Origin: Gelidibacter maritimus
GTDB taxonomy: Bacteria > Bacteroidota > Bacteroidia > Flavobacteriales > Flavobacteriaceae
Reading direction: 5' to 3'
DNA length: 64,000 bases
NCBI RefSeq assembly: GCF_014062315.1
Contig: NZ_JACGLT010000003.1
Location: 1 to 64,000, forward strand
How positions within the stretch are numbered: position 1 is the stretch's first letter; each line of letters begins with the position of its first letter. A model generated the notes under the pieces. It had not been told where the DNA came from and ran no database searches. It saw only the letters and a program-made list of their open reading frames with translations. Of the stretch, positions 63,501 through 64,000 are shown in pieces. Position numbers and translations under genes: made by a program.

Positions 63501-63978
63501 AGACCAGGTTGTATCTGGAGAATCAATACCCTCTTTCAATGGGAATTTTGGATTGAATGCAGATTTCAAGGGAGCTTTTATTAATATGTCATTCAACTTT
63601 CAATTTGGAGGACAAATTTATAACCAAACCCTTGTCGATAGAGTAGAAAATGCCTATTTGCCTCTGAATGTAGATAAAAGAATCTACGATTCTGTATGGA
63701 AAAAACCCGGCGACATTGTTGCATTCTCCTATGATAGTAATAAAACCACTAGACCCAGTTCACGTTTTGTACAGGATCTAAACGAATTGAGATTGTCAAC
63801 TATTAATATAGGCTACGATTTTAAACACTCGTCCTTACTTTCAATACTAAAACTAAAACAACTTAAAACGAGCTTTTATATGAACGATGTTTTCAGGGCT
63901 TCCAGCGTTAAAATAGAGAGAGGACTTGATTATCCTTTTGCGCGAACTTACTCAATTTCAATTCAGGCAACCTTTTAA
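60589..63978 (+). CDS. susC: SusC/RagA-family TonB-dependent outer-membrane transporter
   Basis: A 1129-residue outer-membrane transporter. The signal region is long (hydrophobic part around residues 22-40, FLLLFCTTVFSF). An STN domain (~48-120: IIRFDTDKELTVDQVFDEIIDQTDYTFLYQ) and a carboxypeptidase-like domain (~140-210: GKVTDENGAPLSGVNVLLKGSRKGTMTDIDGDF) follow. The plug has DEVVITGIFERRAESFTGSTTVI, PDVQIRGQQG and VVLLKDAAAKAIYGSRASNGVVVIET. The barrel ends TYSISIQATF. It is diverged from the SusC at 39891. The altered plug motif (TGIFER instead of VGYG) marks a separate subgroup. Confidence 0.95.
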   Translation: MKINLTDGFPNLRKTMLLSLMRLFLLLFCTTVFSFSSVDLLSQNAIIRFDTDKELTVDQVFDEIIDQTDYTFLYQIGIFDGLPKVKVRKGKIKANKLLEISLPEGYFRFGDGGRNVIVIERVTQEDDRVNEITMQQIIKGKVTDENGAPLSGVNVLLKGSRKGTMTDIDGDFEWTLGVQDEIILVFSYIGMVTKEVLIKDNTQLSIVMKASTEEMDEVVITGIFERRAESFTGSTTVIKREELMKSGNQNLLQNLKNIDPSFRIQDNIDFGSNPNRMPDVQIRGQQGLPDFKGTYQGNPNQPLFILDGFETDISTVFDMDMNRVETVVLLKDAAAKAIYGSRASNGVVVIETHKPKPGQLRVSYKGDLNITVPDLTGYNLTNAQEKYILERDIMTPDYDYHHEYAYYWEQHLNNIRADIARGVDTHWPSKPLQLGVGHRHSAYVEGGDEYVRYGVDLFYNDIKGVMKRSERKTFTGSFSFSYRYKNLMFRNLFSVSLNRGDDSPYGSFSEYTRLNPYWSPYEENGQLKRILGVVGGGGLMETPIGNPMWNAQIGTKNFSEYTGLTNNLYIEWQAMEALKLVGRLGLSRTQNTRDDFYPASHTRFANWDENRFFERGSYDKSLGENSNIRFDLNTHYSHRKGKHQLFVNAGINAQQNSSENVGFSVIGFPTDRLDFIASGREYPLNSRPSGNESISREIGVLSAANYSYDNRYLADFSYRASASSMFGKENRWGHFWSAGAGWNLHNEKFMENFDWLKQFKARASTGYTGSQNFNSYQSLATFGYYQSQAYDNWVGSYLFNLPNDDLRWQKTMDYNVGFDANLWGRLSISFDYYIQKTKDQLLDLTIPPSMGFLTYKENLGSTQNRGVELRINGRLISDPKNDRNLSTFFSIAGNKNKIDKISNALKSFNDTNDDNLTTGSGSAANRPLLRFEEGQSLNAIWAVRSLGIDPASGEELFLTKEGDITTEWRAQDQVVSGESIPSFNGNFGLNADFKGAFINMSFNFQFGGQIYNQTLVDRVENAYLPLNVDKRIYDSVWKKPGDIVAFSYDSNKTTRPSSRFVQDLNELRLSTINIGYDFKHSSLLSILKLKQLKTSFYMNDVFRASSVKIERGLDYPFARTYSISIQATF

Positions 63979-63991
63979 TAGAAGATAAATT

Positions 63992-64000
63992 ATGAAAATA
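63992..64000 (+). CDS. Start of a further gene, probably susD-like, cut by the window end
   Basis: An ATG with two following codons (MKI) begins 14 bases after the susC stop. This is the spacing and place expected for the SusD partner. The identity is inferred from position only. Confidence 0.4.

Overview
The window looks like chromosomal DNA of a Bacteroidota bacterium, most likely family Flavobacteriaceae. The evidence is AT-rich coding, two SusC/SusD-type loci with ECF sigma/FecR regulators, lipoproteins and exported proteins with 'AQ/SQ'-type cleavage sites, a type II-C CRISPR-Cas9 system with a 36-bp repeat starting GTTGTGG, and promoters of the Bacteroidota form TTG-N19/20-TAnnTTTG. No rRNA or tRNA genes were seen.

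Region 1 (1-10355) holds an IS1182-type insertion sequence and a complete II-C CRISPR-Cas locus. The locus has a tracrRNA on the minus strand divergent from cas9, a long cas9, a small ParD-like gene, a 27-repeat array, and convergent cas2 and cas1. cas1 is split by a one-base shift in an A-run that coincides with an A-AAA-AAC slippery heptamer. Cas9 carries a roughly 250-residue insert of four tandem ~57-residue modules just before the RuvC-III motif.

Region 2 (11020-12579) is a lipoprotein of four CHRD units, two of them nearly identical at DNA level.

Region 3 (12791-30007, all minus strand) is the most unusual part. It holds a dozen exported proteins and lipoproteins, including three that share Ig-like modules, an OmpA-domain protein, a small outer-membrane barrel, a beta-helix lipoprotein, a 44-residue exported peptide, and a contractile-phage/eCIS tail-sheath homologue that starts with a signal peptide. 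Upstream lies a 7TMR-DISM sensor kinase with a LytTR response regulator. Direct repeats spaced exactly 21 bp lie in front of two well-formed promoters within the block and in front of the kinase gene. I infer that this is one LytTR-controlled regulon of envelope proteins.

Region 4 (30252-45329, minus) is a carbohydrate utilisation locus: ECF sigma, FecR, SusC, SusD, two exported PIG-L deacetylases, an MFS sugar transporter, a ROK kinase, an exported exo-lyase-like protein (PL26/YetA-like) and an SLC13 transporter. The substrate is not obvious. An exported, N-acetylated or otherwise amidated glycan is one guess.

Region 5 (45752-54413, minus) holds AraC-type regulators and two sensor kinase plus stand-alone receiver pairs. 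Region 6 (54759-58471) has LemA and a DUF2207 protein, then two DUF2383-type four-helix proteins. Region 7 (58620-64000) is the start of a second SusC/D locus. It has an ECF sigma gene broken by a one-base change in an A9 run, a divergent FecR, a SusC and the first codons of the next gene.
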